A stretch of 64,000 bases of DNA from Vibrio gangliei (GCF_026001925.1 NZ_AP021869.1:1178001-1242000); one strand, 5' to 3'; counted from the stretch's first letter, positions 29,259-38,472 are shown. The notes: a model not told the origin generated them from the sequence alone. Numbers and translations are program-made.

Positions 29259-30035
29259 ATGGAATTATCCTCTCACGATAGACAATGTCTCGCTCAAGCA
29301 AAACAACTGCTCGAAAACCCTGGTTTAGCGGCGAAGATGTCGAATGCGATAGGCTCACCGATAGAACAAGGATTGAAACTGTTACCGAAAAATTGGAATA
29401 GCAGCATTAATGACCTGACTCAAAAAGCACTCATTAAAGCTTCAGACGCGGCTATTTTTACATTAAAAGATAGCGGTAGTGCATCATCTAATCGTCTGCA
29501 TAAACTCGGAGTTGCGGTAACGGGCGGTGTGGGCGGATTTTTTGGCGTAGCCGGTATTGCCGTTGAGTTGCCTATATCAACCACGATTATGTTGCGCTCG
29601 ATTGCTGATATTGCTCGCGCTGAAGGGGAATGCATCCGAGATTTAAACACTAAACTGGCGTGTATTGAAGTCTTCGCGCTTGGTGGCAAAAGTACAGACG
29701 ATGATGGCAGTGAAAGCGGCTATTATGCTGTGCGTACCGCCTTGGCTAAATCGGTGTTAGATGCCTCCGAGTTTGTCGCGAAAAAAGCCATTACTGATAA
29801 AGGTTCACCGCTGCTTGTTAAGATCACGGCGGAAGTTGCCAAACGTTTTGGCATTCAAGTTACCGAAAAGGCCGCTGCACAGGCCATTCCTGCTATTGGT
29901 GCGGCGGGTGGTGCTATCATCAATACCATTTTTATTGGGCACTATCAAGATATGGCAACTGGGCATTTCATCGTCCGTCGATTAGAACGTCAATATGGTA
30001 AAGAACGCATTCAGGGGGAATATCAGCGCTTGTAA
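29259..30035 (+). CDS. EcsC family protein
   Basis: A 258-residue protein of the EcsC family, named after a Bacillus gene next to an ABC transporter, without a settled function. The glycine-rich hydrophobic segments (LGVAVTGGVGGFFGVAGIAVELPISTTIML; AIPAIGAAGGAIINTIFIGHYQDMA) suggest membrane association, and RDLNTKLACIEVFALGG is a conserved family block. AGAAGG lies about ten bases before ATG 29259. It is followed by DUF924 on the same strand after 83 bases. Confidence 0.8.
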   Translation: MELSSHDRQCLAQAKQLLENPGLAAKMSNAIGSPIEQGLKLLPKNWNSSINDLTQKALIKASDAAIFTLKDSGSASSNRLHKLGVAVTGGVGGFFGVAGIAVELPISTTIMLRSIADIARAEGECIRDLNTKLACIEVFALGGKSTDDDGSESGYYAVRTALAKSVLDASEFVAKKAITDKGSPLLVKITAEVAKRFGIQVTEKAAAQAIPAIGAAGGAIINTIFIGHYQDMATGHFIVRRLERQYGKERIQGEYQRL

Positions 30036-30118
30036 TCCAGTTTGTTCGACTTAAGGCTTAGATAACATCCGCATTTTCTTTCCTATACTGAATGGATATC
30101 AAAATGGAGGCGCTATTT

Positions 30119-30655
30119 ATGCAAGATCAAGTATTAGAGTTTTGGTTTCATGAACTAGAGCAGGAGCAATGGTGGCAAAAAGATCCTGAACTTGACGCTC
30201 TGATTGAATACAAGTTTGCTAATTTGCATCTACAAGCTGAACAAGGTGAACTCTATACTTGGCGCGCTGAACCGCATGGTGCACTTGCTGAAATCATCAT
30301 TCTTGATCAGTTCTCTCGAAATATATATCGAGATACACCAAAAGCGTATGCCAGTGATGCACAAGCGCTCGCTTTGGCTCAAGTTGCAGTAAGCCAAGGC
30401 TTTGATCAACACCTTACCCCTGATGAACGTTTATTTTTATACCTACCTTATATGCACAGCGAGTCAGCGGTTATCCATGAGATTGCTATGGGGCTGTTCA
30501 CCTCACTCGGTAAGCCTGCCAATTTAGATTTTGAGTACCGACATAAAGCCATTATTGATAGATTTGGCCGTTACCCACATCGTAATGACGTATTAGGTAG
30601 AGCTTCAACCGATGCTGAAATTGAGTTTTTAAAGCAGCCGGGATCGGGTTTTTGA
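30119..30655 (+). CDS. DUF924 family protein
   Basis: A 178-residue protein of family DUF924 (TPR-like helical fold): VLEFWFHELEQEQWWQKDPELD at the start, LIILDQFSRNIYRDTPKAYASD-type core (here IIILDQFSRN), FLYLPYMHSES and FGRYPHRNDVLGR near the end. The start at 30119 is chosen because GGAGG lies eight bases upstream; the in-frame ATG at 30092 is not as well placed. The molecular role of the family is not established. Confidence 0.85.
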   Translation: MQDQVLEFWFHELEQEQWWQKDPELDALIEYKFANLHLQAEQGELYTWRAEPHGALAEIIILDQFSRNIYRDTPKAYASDAQALALAQVAVSQGFDQHLTPDERLFLYLPYMHSESAVIHEIAMGLFTSLGKPANLDFEYRHKAIIDRFGRYPHRNDVLGRASTDAEIEFLKQPGSGF

Positions 30656-30736
30656 TGGCTTCTTCTAGACAAGGTGTTCGTGTTTCTTTTAACGTGTTAC
30701 AAAAGCATATAAGCACGCGTTTAGAAAGGAAAAACC

Positions 30737-31276
30737 ATGTTCACATTGGATGTCGATGATGAAATACAATTGGCTTTAGTCGAAGCCAAATTTGCCGCCG
30801 ATTATTTTGAGATTGTGGCGCAACAGCGTGATTATTTAAGTCAGTGGCTAGCATGGCCACCCCACGCAAAAGACGCGGCTTTCTTTGCAAGTTTCATCAC
30901 ACAATCTCTGCATGATTATGCTGATGGGAAGTCACTTGTCTGTACGGTTTTCTACCAGCAAAACTTGGTTGGCAATATCAGTTTTAACTCGATTAATCAT
31001 CAATTAAAGAAGGTCGAAATCGGTTATTGGTTGAGTCAGGACTATCAAGGCTTAGGCATTATCACAAAATCTGTTTCAAAGCTGATTAATGTGGCATTTT
31101 CTGAATTGGACATGCTCAAAGTGCAAATCTCGGTTGCTGTTGAAAACATACCTAGTAGAAAAGTATGCGAGCGATTAGGCTTTGAGTTAGAAGGGGTTAT
31201 TACTCAAGCGGAAAACCTCAATGGTCGTATTGTTGATCATGCCGTTTATGGTTTGCAGCGAGAAAATTGGGGCTAA
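30737..31276 (+). CDS. RimJ/RimL-like GNAT acetyltransferase
   Basis: A 179-residue GNAT protein of the ribosomal-protein-serine acetyltransferase type (RimL/YdaF branch). Visible: YLSQWLAWPPHAKD near the N-terminus, IGYWLSQDYQGLGIITKSV as the acetyl-CoA loop and VENIPSRKVCERLGFELEGV as the fourth motif. AAAGGA precedes ATG 30737. The target could be a ribosomal protein N-terminus or a small molecule; not determinable here. Confidence 0.85.
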   Translation: MFTLDVDDEIQLALVEAKFAADYFEIVAQQRDYLSQWLAWPPHAKDAAFFASFITQSLHDYADGKSLVCTVFYQQNLVGNISFNSINHQLKKVEIGYWLSQDYQGLGIITKSVSKLINVAFSELDMLKVQISVAVENIPSRKVCERLGFELEGVITQAENLNGRIVDHAVYGLQRENWG

Positions 31277-31307
31277 GTTAGTCTAGCCCCAGAAAATTAT
31301 TGGATCA

Positions 31308-32792
31308 TTAGCCCAAGTATCTTGTTTCTAAATGCGCTTTAAAGTGCTTGGTATTCAAGGTCTCACCCGTTGCTTGTTTGACCAAGTCATCTGTATTGAG
31401 TGTGCTGCCTTTGCTCCAGATATTTGCTGATAGCCAGTTAAAGATGGGTGATAAATCGCCTGAACGTATTGCACTTTCTACATCCACGGTTTTCTTCATT
31501 GAGGCCATAAATTGGGCGGCGTACATGGCACCTAATGTATAACTTGGGAAATAGCCAAATGTGCCATCGGTCCAGTGAATATCTTGCATACAGCCATTCT
31601 TAAAATTGCCTTGAGTGGTTAAGCCCAAGTATTGCTGCATTTTCTGATCCCACAGTTCAGGTACATCATTAAATGAGATGTTGCCATTCATCAGATCGCG
31701 CTCAATCTCGTAACGTAAAATCACATGGGCAGGATAGGTGAGTTCATCGGCATCGACACGAATAAAACCTTTCTCAACACGCGTGTAGAGTTTTTGGAAA
31801 TTCTCCGCACTAAAGGCTGGGTTGCTGTTGGCTTGAAACTCTTGCTGTGCCATGGAGGACAAATGACTAATAAATTCAGGGCTACGGCCTAATTGCATTT
31901 CAAAGAACAACGATTGTGATTCATGAATTCCCATTGAGCGAGCTTCACCCACGGGTAAGCCAGCCAGATCTGTTGGTAGGCCTTGTTCATAACGAGCATG
32001 ACCAGTTTCGTGAATGGTGCCCATTAAGGATTGGACTAAGTCATTCTCATCATAACGAGTCGTTAAGCGCACGTCGGTAGGAACCCCCCCACAAAAAGGG
32101 TGCACGCTTTCGTCTAAGCGTCCATGGTTGAAGTCAAATTGTAGAAACTCCATGACTTTTAACCCAAGTGCTTTTTGTTGCGAGGTAGCAAAGGGACCTT
32201 GTGGTTGAATAAAAGATTCCTGGCGTTGTTTCTCTATCACTTGATCAACCAAGCTTGGTAACCAAGTTTTGACATCGTTGAAAACATTATCTAAAGAATC
32301 TGTTGTCGTTCCTGGCTCATAGAGTGACAGCATGGCATCGTAAGGGGTCGTTCCTAAGTTTTCCGCTCGGATTTGTGCCTCTTCTTGTGACAATGTCACT
32401 ACTTGTTGCCAGTTTTTAGCAAACCCTTGCCAGTCGTTTTCTTTCCTTTGAGTGCGCCAAGCGTGTTCGCACTTCATACCCGCTAACGATTTAGCTTGCA
32501 CCAATTTCTCCGGTAAAACGGTCGCTTGTTGCCAGCGCTGCTTCATTTCCCTTAGGCTCGCTTGTTGTTGCGATGTAAGTGTTTCTTGCTCGGCACCGGC
32601 AAACCAGTCTGCCAGTTGTGGCTCGGTGCTGAGCTGATGAATTAATACTGATAATTCCGCCATGGCGTTGGAGCGAGCTTCATTACCACCTGCAGGCATA
32701 ACTGCTGCCTGATCCCAACCTGAGATTGCGGCTAAGTGGTTAAAGTTAGCTAATTTTTTTGAATGCTGAACTAGCTTTTGATAGTCGCTCAT
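31308..32792 (-). CDS. Metallocarboxypeptidase Taq (M32 family)
   Basis: A 494-residue M32 thermostable-carboxypeptidase-like enzyme releasing C-terminal amino acids. The zinc motif HETGH in GTIHETGHARYEQGLP and the downstream GIHESQSLFFE glutamate block are visible, along with HPFCGGVPTDVRLTTRYDE typical of the family. Length fits the usual about 500 residues; cytoplasmic, no signal peptide. It is convergent with the GNAT gene. Confidence 0.93.
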   Translation of the reverse strand: MSDYQKLVQHSKKLANFNHLAAISGWDQAAVMPAGGNEARSNAMAELSVLIHQLSTEPQLADWFAGAEQETLTSQQQASLREMKQRWQQATVLPEKLVQAKSLAGMKCEHAWRTQRKENDWQGFAKNWQQVVTLSQEEAQIRAENLGTTPYDAMLSLYEPGTTTDSLDNVFNDVKTWLPSLVDQVIEKQRQESFIQPQGPFATSQQKALGLKVMEFLQFDFNHGRLDESVHPFCGGVPTDVRLTTRYDENDLVQSLMGTIHETGHARYEQGLPTDLAGLPVGEARSMGIHESQSLFFEMQLGRSPEFISHLSSMAQQEFQANSNPAFSAENFQKLYTRVEKGFIRVDADELTYPAHVILRYEIERDLMNGNISFNDVPELWDQKMQQYLGLTTQGNFKNGCMQDIHWTDGTFGYFPSYTLGAMYAAQFMASMKKTVDVESAIRSGDLSPIFNWLSANIWSKGSTLNTDDLVKQATGETLNTKHFKAHLETRYLG

Positions 32793-32937
32793 AATCTTCC
32801 TTTATCAGTTTTTAAGGGCATAGGTTTCCATTGTTTATAGCATCTTGAACAGAAGGCTGCAAAACACTTTCTTTCGGCTGATTTCACTGATATAACGAAA
32901 GCTCATCTAACGTTTATGGCTTTTGAGCAAGGACATC

Positions 32938-33579
32938 ATGGACTTTTATATTGTTAATACCGGCGCATTCTTAATCGCCATTACCATTCTAACGCTGACG
33001 CCGGGGCTAGATACGGCATTAGTGATTCGTAATACCTCTCGTAGCGGTAGTATTGATGGCTGTATCACCAGTTTGGGCATTTGTTGTGGTTTGTTTGTTC
33101 ATGCGACATTATCGGCGATTGGTATTTCGGCTATTTTGTTGCAATCGGCTGAGTTGTTCCATGCCATGAAATTGGTAGGTGCTGCCTACCTGGTTTATCT
33201 CGGTGTCACTGGTTTAATCGCTGTTTGGAAAGGGCAAGGACAATTGGATGTCACCAGTGGCAGTGTCGGTAAGGCCTTATCGGTAAAGCGTTCTTTCCGT
33301 GAAGGTTTGCTTTCTAATGTTCTGAATCCTAAAACCGCTGTATTTTACTTAGCATTCTTACCTCAGTTTATTAACCCAGAGCATTCTGCGTTATTGCAGT
33401 CTTTATTTATGGCCTCGATTCATTTTGTGATTGCGATGGTGTGGCAGTGCGGTATTGCGACTATGGTACATTCAGCTAAAAGTTGGATTCAAAACTCGTC
33501 CATGATGAAATGGATGGAAGGGGTAACAGGTGTCGTGCTTGTGACACTTGGTCTAAAATTAGCGTTAGATAATGATTAA
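32938..33579 (+). CDS. LysE/RhtB-family amino-acid exporter
   Basis: A 213-residue membrane protein with about six hydrophobic segments. LTPGLDTALVIRNTSRSG near the N-terminus and FREGLLSNVLNPKTAVFYLAFLPQFI are the hallmark LysE/RhtB blocks. It should export an amino acid or homoserine-type compound. ATG 32938 follows CAAGGACATC; an earlier in-frame GTG/TTG-type start is less supported. A MITE is inserted just after the stop codon. Confidence 0.9.
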   Translation: MDFYIVNTGAFLIAITILTLTPGLDTALVIRNTSRSGSIDGCITSLGICCGLFVHATLSAIGISAILLQSAELFHAMKLVGAAYLVYLGVTGLIAVWKGQGQLDVTSGSVGKALSVKRSFREGLLSNVLNPKTAVFYLAFLPQFINPEHSALLQSLFMASIHFVIAMVWQCGIATMVHSAKSWIQNSSMMKWMEGVTGVVLVTLGLKLALDND

Positions 33580-33585
33580 TAGGCT

Positions 33586-33855
33586 CTAGGGTCTGTTGAC
33601 GTTTCGTGGTTGAATTTTGTTCGAGATAAAAGCATTTTAGGCGAGGCAAGTCGATTGTAGCCTAGTTATTCTAAGTAAATGAGACTTAACGAAGTATAAA
33701 ATGCTTTTAGCCGAACCCTTCGGGCAGCGTTTGTTGGTCATTTGTACTGCGTTATCGGCTCCTCGTGTAGGCTAGCTACACCATGGAGCCTCTGCCTTGT
33801 TCAAATACCCAACAATTCGCTGCAAAAACAATCACGAAATATCAACAGACCCTAG
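33586..33855. mobile_element. MITE with about 23-base terminal inverted repeats, CTAG-flanked
   Basis: The ends read CTAGGGTCTGTTGACGTTTC and, inverted, CTAGGGTCTGTTGATATTTC; homology extends to about 30 bases. CTAG at both outer edges may be the target duplication, as in some IS5-group elements. Inside are a second inverted repeat, AAAAGCATTTT, and the palindrome GTGTAGGCTAGCTACAC. No coding capacity. It fills most of the 405-base gap after the LysE gene. Confidence 0.82.
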
Positions 33856-33984
33856 GATTACCGTCGCATAATGTGAACAATGTGACCTGATATGACATTA
33901 GCGAGACAAATCTTGTTCTAGGCTAAGGTAATTTTAAAATTAACCGTTATAAATCGATTACTTGAGGGAAAACGAAGGGACAGT

Positions 33985-34143
33985 ATGACTAGACTGATCG
34001 CGATTGCTCTTTTTGCAGTGTTGGCATATTTGCTATTGAGATATCGTACTAATGCTCAATTTCAAAAATGGGTGGCGATAGTGTTATCCGGTGCATTGCT
34101 GGCTTATATTGCCGTTGTGATGGTCAGCGAGTTGATTCGCTGA
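33985..34143 (+). CDS. Small two-helix membrane protein (52 residues)
   Basis: A short frame beginning MTRLIAIALFAVLAYLLLRY and ending VVMVSELIR, with GAAGGGACAGT upstream of ATG 33985. Two hydrophobic segments (about 4-18 and 31-48) with charged residues (RYRTNAQFQK) between them predict a hairpin inner-membrane protein. No family recognised. It ends 57 bases before the coiled-coil membrane protein on the same strand, so the two could be co-transcribed. Confidence 0.6.
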   Translation: MTRLIAIALFAVLAYLLLRYRTNAQFQKWVAIVLSGALLAYIAVVMVSELIR

Positions 34144-34200
34144 GACGAGTTGTGACATTAGTCCCTTTGTTTATATTTTAATTATTGGAACCACATATTC

Positions 34201-34860
34201 ATGAATAATAAAATCTTGCTAGTTGTTGCCGTTGTTGTTGGAAGTGCTTTGGGTTCTGTGATCACTTATTACCAAGTGACGCCAACGTCTGAAAAGTTAG
34301 CGTCACAACAAGCGGAATTTACGTCTAAGCATCAAGATTTATTGGCGAAATACGAAGCGCTGCAAACTGCTCTGAATGAAAAGAGCGAAGGGTTTGAGCA
34401 AAAATCTCAGCAACAACAAGAAAAAATTGACAAGCTCACGGCTCAGCTTGAGAAGCTGCAACAGCAGAAAAAGAAAGTAGAACAGACGTTAGTGGTTCAG
34501 AAAAAAGAAGCTGTTACGCTTAAAACTGAGAATAAGCAGCTTGAAGAAACCAAAGAACTACAGAGCGATTTATATGAACAATCTCACCAGTTATTTGATA
34601 AAGAAGGTGAGTTAGAAACTCAAATTGCAAAATTATCAACTACCCGAGAAAAACTGGCTGCCCAAACCAAAAAGTTACAAGAAGAATGTAAGTTGTTTAA
34701 AGATGGTACAAGTTGGGACCCAAAATCAGATTCTTGTGAAAAAGAAAAACTGGCTACAGAACAAATTGGTAAAATTGATGCATCACTCGCTAAGAAGAAA
34801 CAAGAGTTAGCCGACGTGAAATCTACTATTTCTAAGCTCGGAATCAAACCACAAGCTTAG
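34201..34860 (+). CDS. Membrane-anchored coiled-coil protein, unrecognised
   Basis: A 219-residue protein. An N-terminal membrane anchor (about 4-24, LLVVAVVVGSALGSVITYY) is followed by roughly 125 residues of Lys/Glu/Gln-rich coiled coil, then a small segment with two cysteines (EECKLFKDG...SDSCEKEKL) that could form a disulfide, then more coiled coil. The cysteines and anchor suggest a periplasmic exposure. No enzymatic motif. It carries its own terminator. Function unknown; may act with the preceding 52-residue membrane protein. Confidence 0.7.
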   Translation: MNNKILLVVAVVVGSALGSVITYYQVTPTSEKLASQQAEFTSKHQDLLAKYEALQTALNEKSEGFEQKSQQQQEKIDKLTAQLEKLQQQKKKVEQTLVVQKKEAVTLKTENKQLEETKELQSDLYEQSHQLFDKEGELETQIAKLSTTREKLAAQTKKLQEECKLFKDGTSWDPKSDSCEKEKLATEQIGKIDASLAKKKQELADVKSTISKLGIKPQA

Positions 34861-34894
34861 GGACAAAATGGATTGAAATAGAAGAATAAAAGAA

Positions 34895-34926
34895 AGGCGA
34901 TATTCATAACTGAAATCGCCTTTTTG
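34895..34926 (+). terminator. Terminator of the coiled-coil protein gene
   Basis: Stem AGGCGAT/ATCGCCT with T run; may also act against aroH-yajQ read-through from the other side. Confidence 0.7.
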
Positions 34927-34964
34927 ATTTTGCTTGTGGTTGATTTTATTAACAGGATCGTCGA

Positions 34965-35447
34965 TTAATCTTTAAAGTTATTGAACTGGAATGGTTGTTC
35001 AAGTTCAGAAGAACGCACTAGGCTCATTACTTGTTGTAAATCATCACGCTTTTTACCTGTAACACGAACCTTGTCACCTTGAATTGAGGCCTGAACTTTT
35101 AGCTTTGAGTCTTTAATCAACTTAACCAGTTTTTTTGCTACCGCCACATCAATACCTTGTTTGAACCAGGCTTCTTGTGAGTAAGTTTTACCGGTTTGAT
35201 CGGCTTTTTGCAGATCAAGAGAGTTGGCATCAACACCACGCTTAGCCAATTGACCGCGAAGAATCGTCATCATTTGACCAATTTGGTATTCGTTTTCAGC
35301 GCTCAATTTAACAATGTCGTTCTTAAACTCAAAACTCGCGTTAACGTTACGAAAATCGAAACGGGTATCAAGTTCACGGCTGGCGTTTTCAGCGGCGTTT
35401 CTTACTTCAACACTGTCTACTTCAGAAATAATATCGAATGAAGGCAT
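34965..35447 (-). CDS. yajQ: YajQ-family nucleotide-binding protein
   Basis: A 160-residue YajQ/DUF520 protein with two ferredoxin-like domains. [22 protein letters not shown] and [25 protein letters not shown] are diagnostic. Relatives bind nucleotides, and one in Xanthomonas binds cyclic di-GMP. It starts two bases after the aroH stop on the same strand, so it is translated from the aroH message. Confidence 0.95.
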   Translation of the reverse strand: MPSFDIISEVDSVEVRNAAENASRELDTRFDFRNVNASFEFKNDIVKLSAENEYQIGQMMTILRGQLAKRGVDANSLDLQKADQTGKTYSQEAWFKQGIDVAVAKKLVKLIKDSKLKVQASIQGDKVRVTGKKRDDLQQVMSLVRSSELEQPFQFNNFKD

Positions 35448-35449
35448 GA

Positions 35450-36514
35450 TCAGTTTTTCTCCGATTGATTTTTAATAGTTTGGGCAAGCATAGCGAGCAT
35501 ATCCGCGGTATCTTGCCAGCTTAAACATGGATCGGTAATCGATTTTCCGTATGTGAGATTGGTAATGTCATCCATGGGTTGATTACCTTCCTCAATAAAG
35601 CTTTCAGCCATGATGCCGGCGATATAAGTCGAACCATTTTCGATTTGTTGGCAAATATCTTTCGCCACATCGAGTTGTTTACGATGTTCTTTCTGGCAGT
35701 TAGCATGGCTGAAGTCAACCACTAGGCGAGGGGTTAAACCAACCTCACTTAATTGCTCGCAAGCCGCTTGAATTGATTGTGCATCATAGTTTGGCCCAGA
35801 ATCACCGCCACGTAAAATGGTATGGCCGAATGGGTTGCCGGATGTACGGTACACTGTCATGCGACCATTTTTATCTGGAGAGCAGAAGTAGTGAGAAGCC
35901 TGAGCAGCACGAATCGCATCGGTTGATATTTTCACATTACCATTGGTGCCATTCTTGAAACCCACAGGGCATGAAAGTGCAGAGGCCATCTCGCGGTGAA
36001 TTTGAGATTCTGTTGTGCGTGCCCCAATTGCGCCCCAAGAGATCAAATCAGCAATATATTGGCCAGTGATCATATCTAGGAACTCAGTTGCCGTAGCCAT
36101 TCCAAGCTTATTGATATCGAGCAGTAATTTACGCGCTTTATTTAAGCCCGCTTCTAAGGCGTAACTACCGTCTAAATTCGGATCCGTGATCAAACCTTTC
36201 CAGCCTATGATAGTGCGTGGTTTTTCGAAATAAGTACGCATCACAATAAAGAGCTGATCTTTATACTGGGCTTGTAATTGGTTTAAACGCTGGGCGTAGT
36301 CCATTGCGGCTTCGGTATCGTGTACCGAGCATGGGCCGACAATAACAAGCAGGCGAGAATCTTGTCCTGACAGAATCTGTTCAATTTGGCGACGAGAATG
36401 TTCAATGTGTTCTGCCACTTCATCTGGCAGAGGGTGAGCTTGCATTAATTCCATTGGCGTTGGCATAGGACCAAGCGCTTGGGTGCGTAGCTCATCAGTT
36501 TTTACAAATGGCAT
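35450..36514 (-). CDS. aroH: DAHP synthase, AroH (Trp-sensitive) type
   Basis: It catalyses the first shikimate-pathway step: PEP plus erythrose-4-phosphate to DAHP. The 354-residue class I enzyme has [56 protein letters not shown] and [11 protein letters not shown]. The N-terminus ([11 protein letters not shown]), [24 protein letters not shown] and [16 protein letters not shown] run closer to E. coli AroH than AroF/AroG as remembered, so tryptophan sensitivity is inferred. No clear TrpR or TyrR box was seen upstream. Operon with yajQ; divergent from a PEP-synthase-like gene. Confidence 0.9.
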   Translation of the reverse strand: MPFVKTDELRTQALGPMPTPMELMQAHPLPDEVAEHIEHSRRQIEQILSGQDSRLLVIVGPCSVHDTEAAMDYAQRLNQLQAQYKDQLFIVMRTYFEKPRTIIGWKGLITDPNLDGSYALEAGLNKARKLLLDINKLGMATATEFLDMITGQYIADLISWGAIGARTTESQIHREMASALSCPVGFKNGTNGNVKISTDAIRAAQASHYFCSPDKNGRMTVYRTSGNPFGHTILRGGDSGPNYDAQSIQAACEQLSEVGLTPRLVVDFSHANCQKEHRKQLDVAKDICQQIENGSTYIAGIMAESFIEEGNQPMDDITNLTYGKSITDPCLSWQDTADMLAMLAQTIKNQSEKN

Positions 36515-36716
36515 TTGTTTGTCTTCATTTAAAAGTACACCGGGTAAAGATAACGGAATTATGTGACGGAATAAACGTTATGGGCAGCATTCTTATTGAT
36601 TTTTACTTATTTTCTTAAGATTGCTGTTTAATTGAGCATGAAAGTGGTTTTTTACTTGTTTTGTGTCGGTTTACTCAGTATTTTCAAGCTAAAGTGACTT
36701 ATTTAATGGAGTAATT

Positions 36717-37649
36717 ATGTCCCAGACTTCACAAGGAAGCCTTTCTTCTCAAGAGCTTTCTGCTAACACACTTCCTTCTAATACATTAATTGGTGATGTA
36801 CTGCCGTCACAACAGACGTCACAAGTTGATAATGCCACGCATCTTTTTGTTTCTCTGAGTGAATTAGTCCAAGAAAATATTTTTTATCATCCTGAAGTTG
36901 GTCAACATTTAGATAAGTTGGATGAATCTGATCGTGTTCATCTGCAAGCATTAGTGGGCAGTACTGAACTGACACAAGACGCTATTGATGAACACTTTGT
37001 CACAACCTTAGTAGCGTTAATTGAAGCGGCGATTTTACCTCAGCATCAACATGTGCGTGTGTGTTTGTCTGATGCGGATAGCTACGCCTATTCGGCTTTG
37101 ATCGGTGGTGGTATCGAAAAAGAAGAAGTGAACCCGGCAATAGGTCTTCGTGGCGTTTCTCGATTTGCATCAGCAGAGCACACTCATTCTTTCGGACTCG
37201 AGTGTCTTGTGATTAAGCAACTACGTGAAAAGGGCATTGATATTGAAATTGTCGTGCCTTTTGTACGTGCTTTGAGTGATGCGGCGATGGTCATCGACCG
37301 TTTGGCGATTCAAGGCTTGCCAAGAGGGCTGGCGGGTTTAAAAGTCTTATACTGCTGTGACGCGCCATCTTCTGTACTTCTTGCGGATAAATTGCTGCAA
37401 TATTTTGATGGCCTAGTGGTTAACACAGGGAACCTGACTCAGCTTACTTTGGGCGTTGATATTCATAATGAAGACTTGAATAGCTTGTTTAACCCAGAGC
37501 ATGACGCGGTACTGATGTTGTTGTCGCAGGCTGTTAAAGTGGCAAATAATGCTAAAAAACCCTGTATTGTTTATTGCCAAGATTTAGCCAATTACCCAAA
37601 AATGCAAGATGCGTTGGCGGAACTTGATCAAGTGCAGGTATTGGCTTAA
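36717..37649 (+). CDS. Stand-alone PEP-synthase C-terminal barrel-like protein (putative pseudoenzyme)
   Basis: These 310 residues align along their length with the C-terminal PEP/pyruvate-binding TIM barrel of PpsA: NPAIGLRGVSRF, FGLECLVIKQLREKG, EIVVPFVRALSDAAMVIDRLAIQGLPRG, LLQYFDGLVV and LTQLTLGVD. The ATP-grasp and phospho-histidine domains are absent. Key barrel residues differ from PpsA: CEIPSN is CDAPSS, SNDMTQ is TGNLTQ (the metal-ligand Asp is lost), FKSNEY is ADSYAY, and the PEP-phosphate Arg in the first block appears to be Ser; the Cys near the end is kept. Catalysis is therefore doubtful. The first 40 residues are Ser/Gln/Thr-rich and probably disordered. Divergent from the PEP-using aroH. 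Its own terminator follows. Confidence 0.8.
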   Translation: MSQTSQGSLSSQELSANTLPSNTLIGDVLPSQQTSQVDNATHLFVSLSELVQENIFYHPEVGQHLDKLDESDRVHLQALVGSTELTQDAIDEHFVTTLVALIEAAILPQHQHVRVCLSDADSYAYSALIGGGIEKEEVNPAIGLRGVSRFASAEHTHSFGLECLVIKQLREKGIDIEIVVPFVRALSDAAMVIDRLAIQGLPRGLAGLKVLYCCDAPSSVLLADKLLQYFDGLVVNTGNLTQLTLGVDIHNEDLNSLFNPEHDAVLMLLSQAVKVANNAKKPCIVYCQDLANYPKMQDALAELDQVQVLA

Positions 37650-37693
37650 AGATAATGACTTGTAATTTGTAATTGGCTTCATAAATCACAAAA

Positions 37694-37720
37694 AAACCGA
37701 TCTCAGCATCGGTTTTTTTT
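37694..37720 (+). terminator. Terminator of the PEP-synthase-like gene
   Basis: AAACCGAT/ATCGGTTT stem with TCAGC-type loop and eight T residues. Confidence 0.88.
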
Positions 37721-37810
37721 AGCTCGTCAGCAAGTTGATTGTTTATTTATTGACTAGAATGTTAATAATGCGTTAACTGGTCAGACGTGAAACCTAACTA
37801 GGAAAAGAAC

Positions 37811-38284
37811 ATGAGCGATTTATCTCGTGCCAATGAGCATTTAAAGTATTTTGGTGAACAACTTGTTCCAATGATTGGTTATTGTCAGCCTGAAATTTTA
37901 AAACTGACCCAGGAATCGGTAGAAATTAAGATCCCACTACAAAAAGCAACGAAAAATCACCTGAATAGCATGTATTTTGGCGCGTTAGCGGTCGGGGCCG
38001 ATGCGGCTGGTGGCTTTCTAGCAATCAGCAAATCAGAGCAAATGGGCAAGAAGATTTCTTTAGCCTTTAAAGCGGTGAAAGCGGAGTTCTTAGCTCGTCC
38101 AGAAGACGATGTGGTGTTTGTTTGTAACGATGGAAAGCTGATTGATAGAATGCTAGCTGAAACCATTGAAACGGGAGAACGCGTTAATCAACCGGTTAAG
38201 ATCACTGCCTTATGTCCGAGTTTAAATGGAGATAAGCCGATGGCTGAGTTTGAATTAACATTGTCGGTTAAAGCAGTAGGCTGA
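37811..38284 (+). CDS. DUF4442 hot-dog-fold protein (thioesterase-like)
   Basis: A 157-residue protein with the DUF4442/PaaI-like hot-dog pattern: LNSMYFGALAVGADAAGGFLA forms the central helix and SLAFKAVKAEFLARPEDDVVFVC the following strands. Hot-dog proteins of this group are often acyl-CoA thioesterases, but no catalytic residue is certain here. AGGAAAAGAAC precedes ATG 37811. Next gene on the strand is cvfB with its own promoter. Confidence 0.72.
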   Translation: MSDLSRANEHLKYFGEQLVPMIGYCQPEILKLTQESVEIKIPLQKATKNHLNSMYFGALAVGADAAGGFLAISKSEQMGKKISLAFKAVKAEFLARPEDDVVFVCNDGKLIDRMLAETIETGERVNQPVKITALCPSLNGDKPMAEFELTLSVKAVG

Positions 38285-38330
38285 TTTAAGTTCTCAATTC
38301 ATGAAGTTTTTATTTTTATGCGCTATTTTG

Positions 38331-38359
38331 TGTGAATAATAGAAGCAGGGGCGTATAAT
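38331..38359 (+). promoter_or_regulatory. Candidate cvfB promoter abutting a heptamer array
   Basis: A perfect TATAAT (38354-38359) with a weak TGTGAA -35 (38331-38336) at 17 bases. The heptamer array starts at the next base, so the predicted start of transcription (about 38366) falls inside the array. Confidence 0.55.
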
Positions 38360-38422
38360 GTCTCGTGTCTCGTGTCTCGTGTCTCGTGTCTCGTGTCTCG
38401 TGTCTCGTGTCTCGTGTCTCGT
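38360..38422 (+). repeat. Heptanucleotide tandem repeat (GTCTCGT) x 9
   Basis: Nine uninterrupted identical 7-base units, 63 bases in total, followed by GTCC. It ends 50 bases before the cvfB start. Perfect identity suggests recent or continuing slippage. It would lie in the 5' leader of cvfB. Confidence 0.95.
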
Positions 38423-38472
38423 GTCCTGCATCTACTATTTTCAACATTCCTGTATAACAAATAAGAGTTTTC

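Noticed and set aside
36515..36716. TrpR or TyrR operator in the aroH upstream region
   Set aside because: No stretch fits either consensus well enough.
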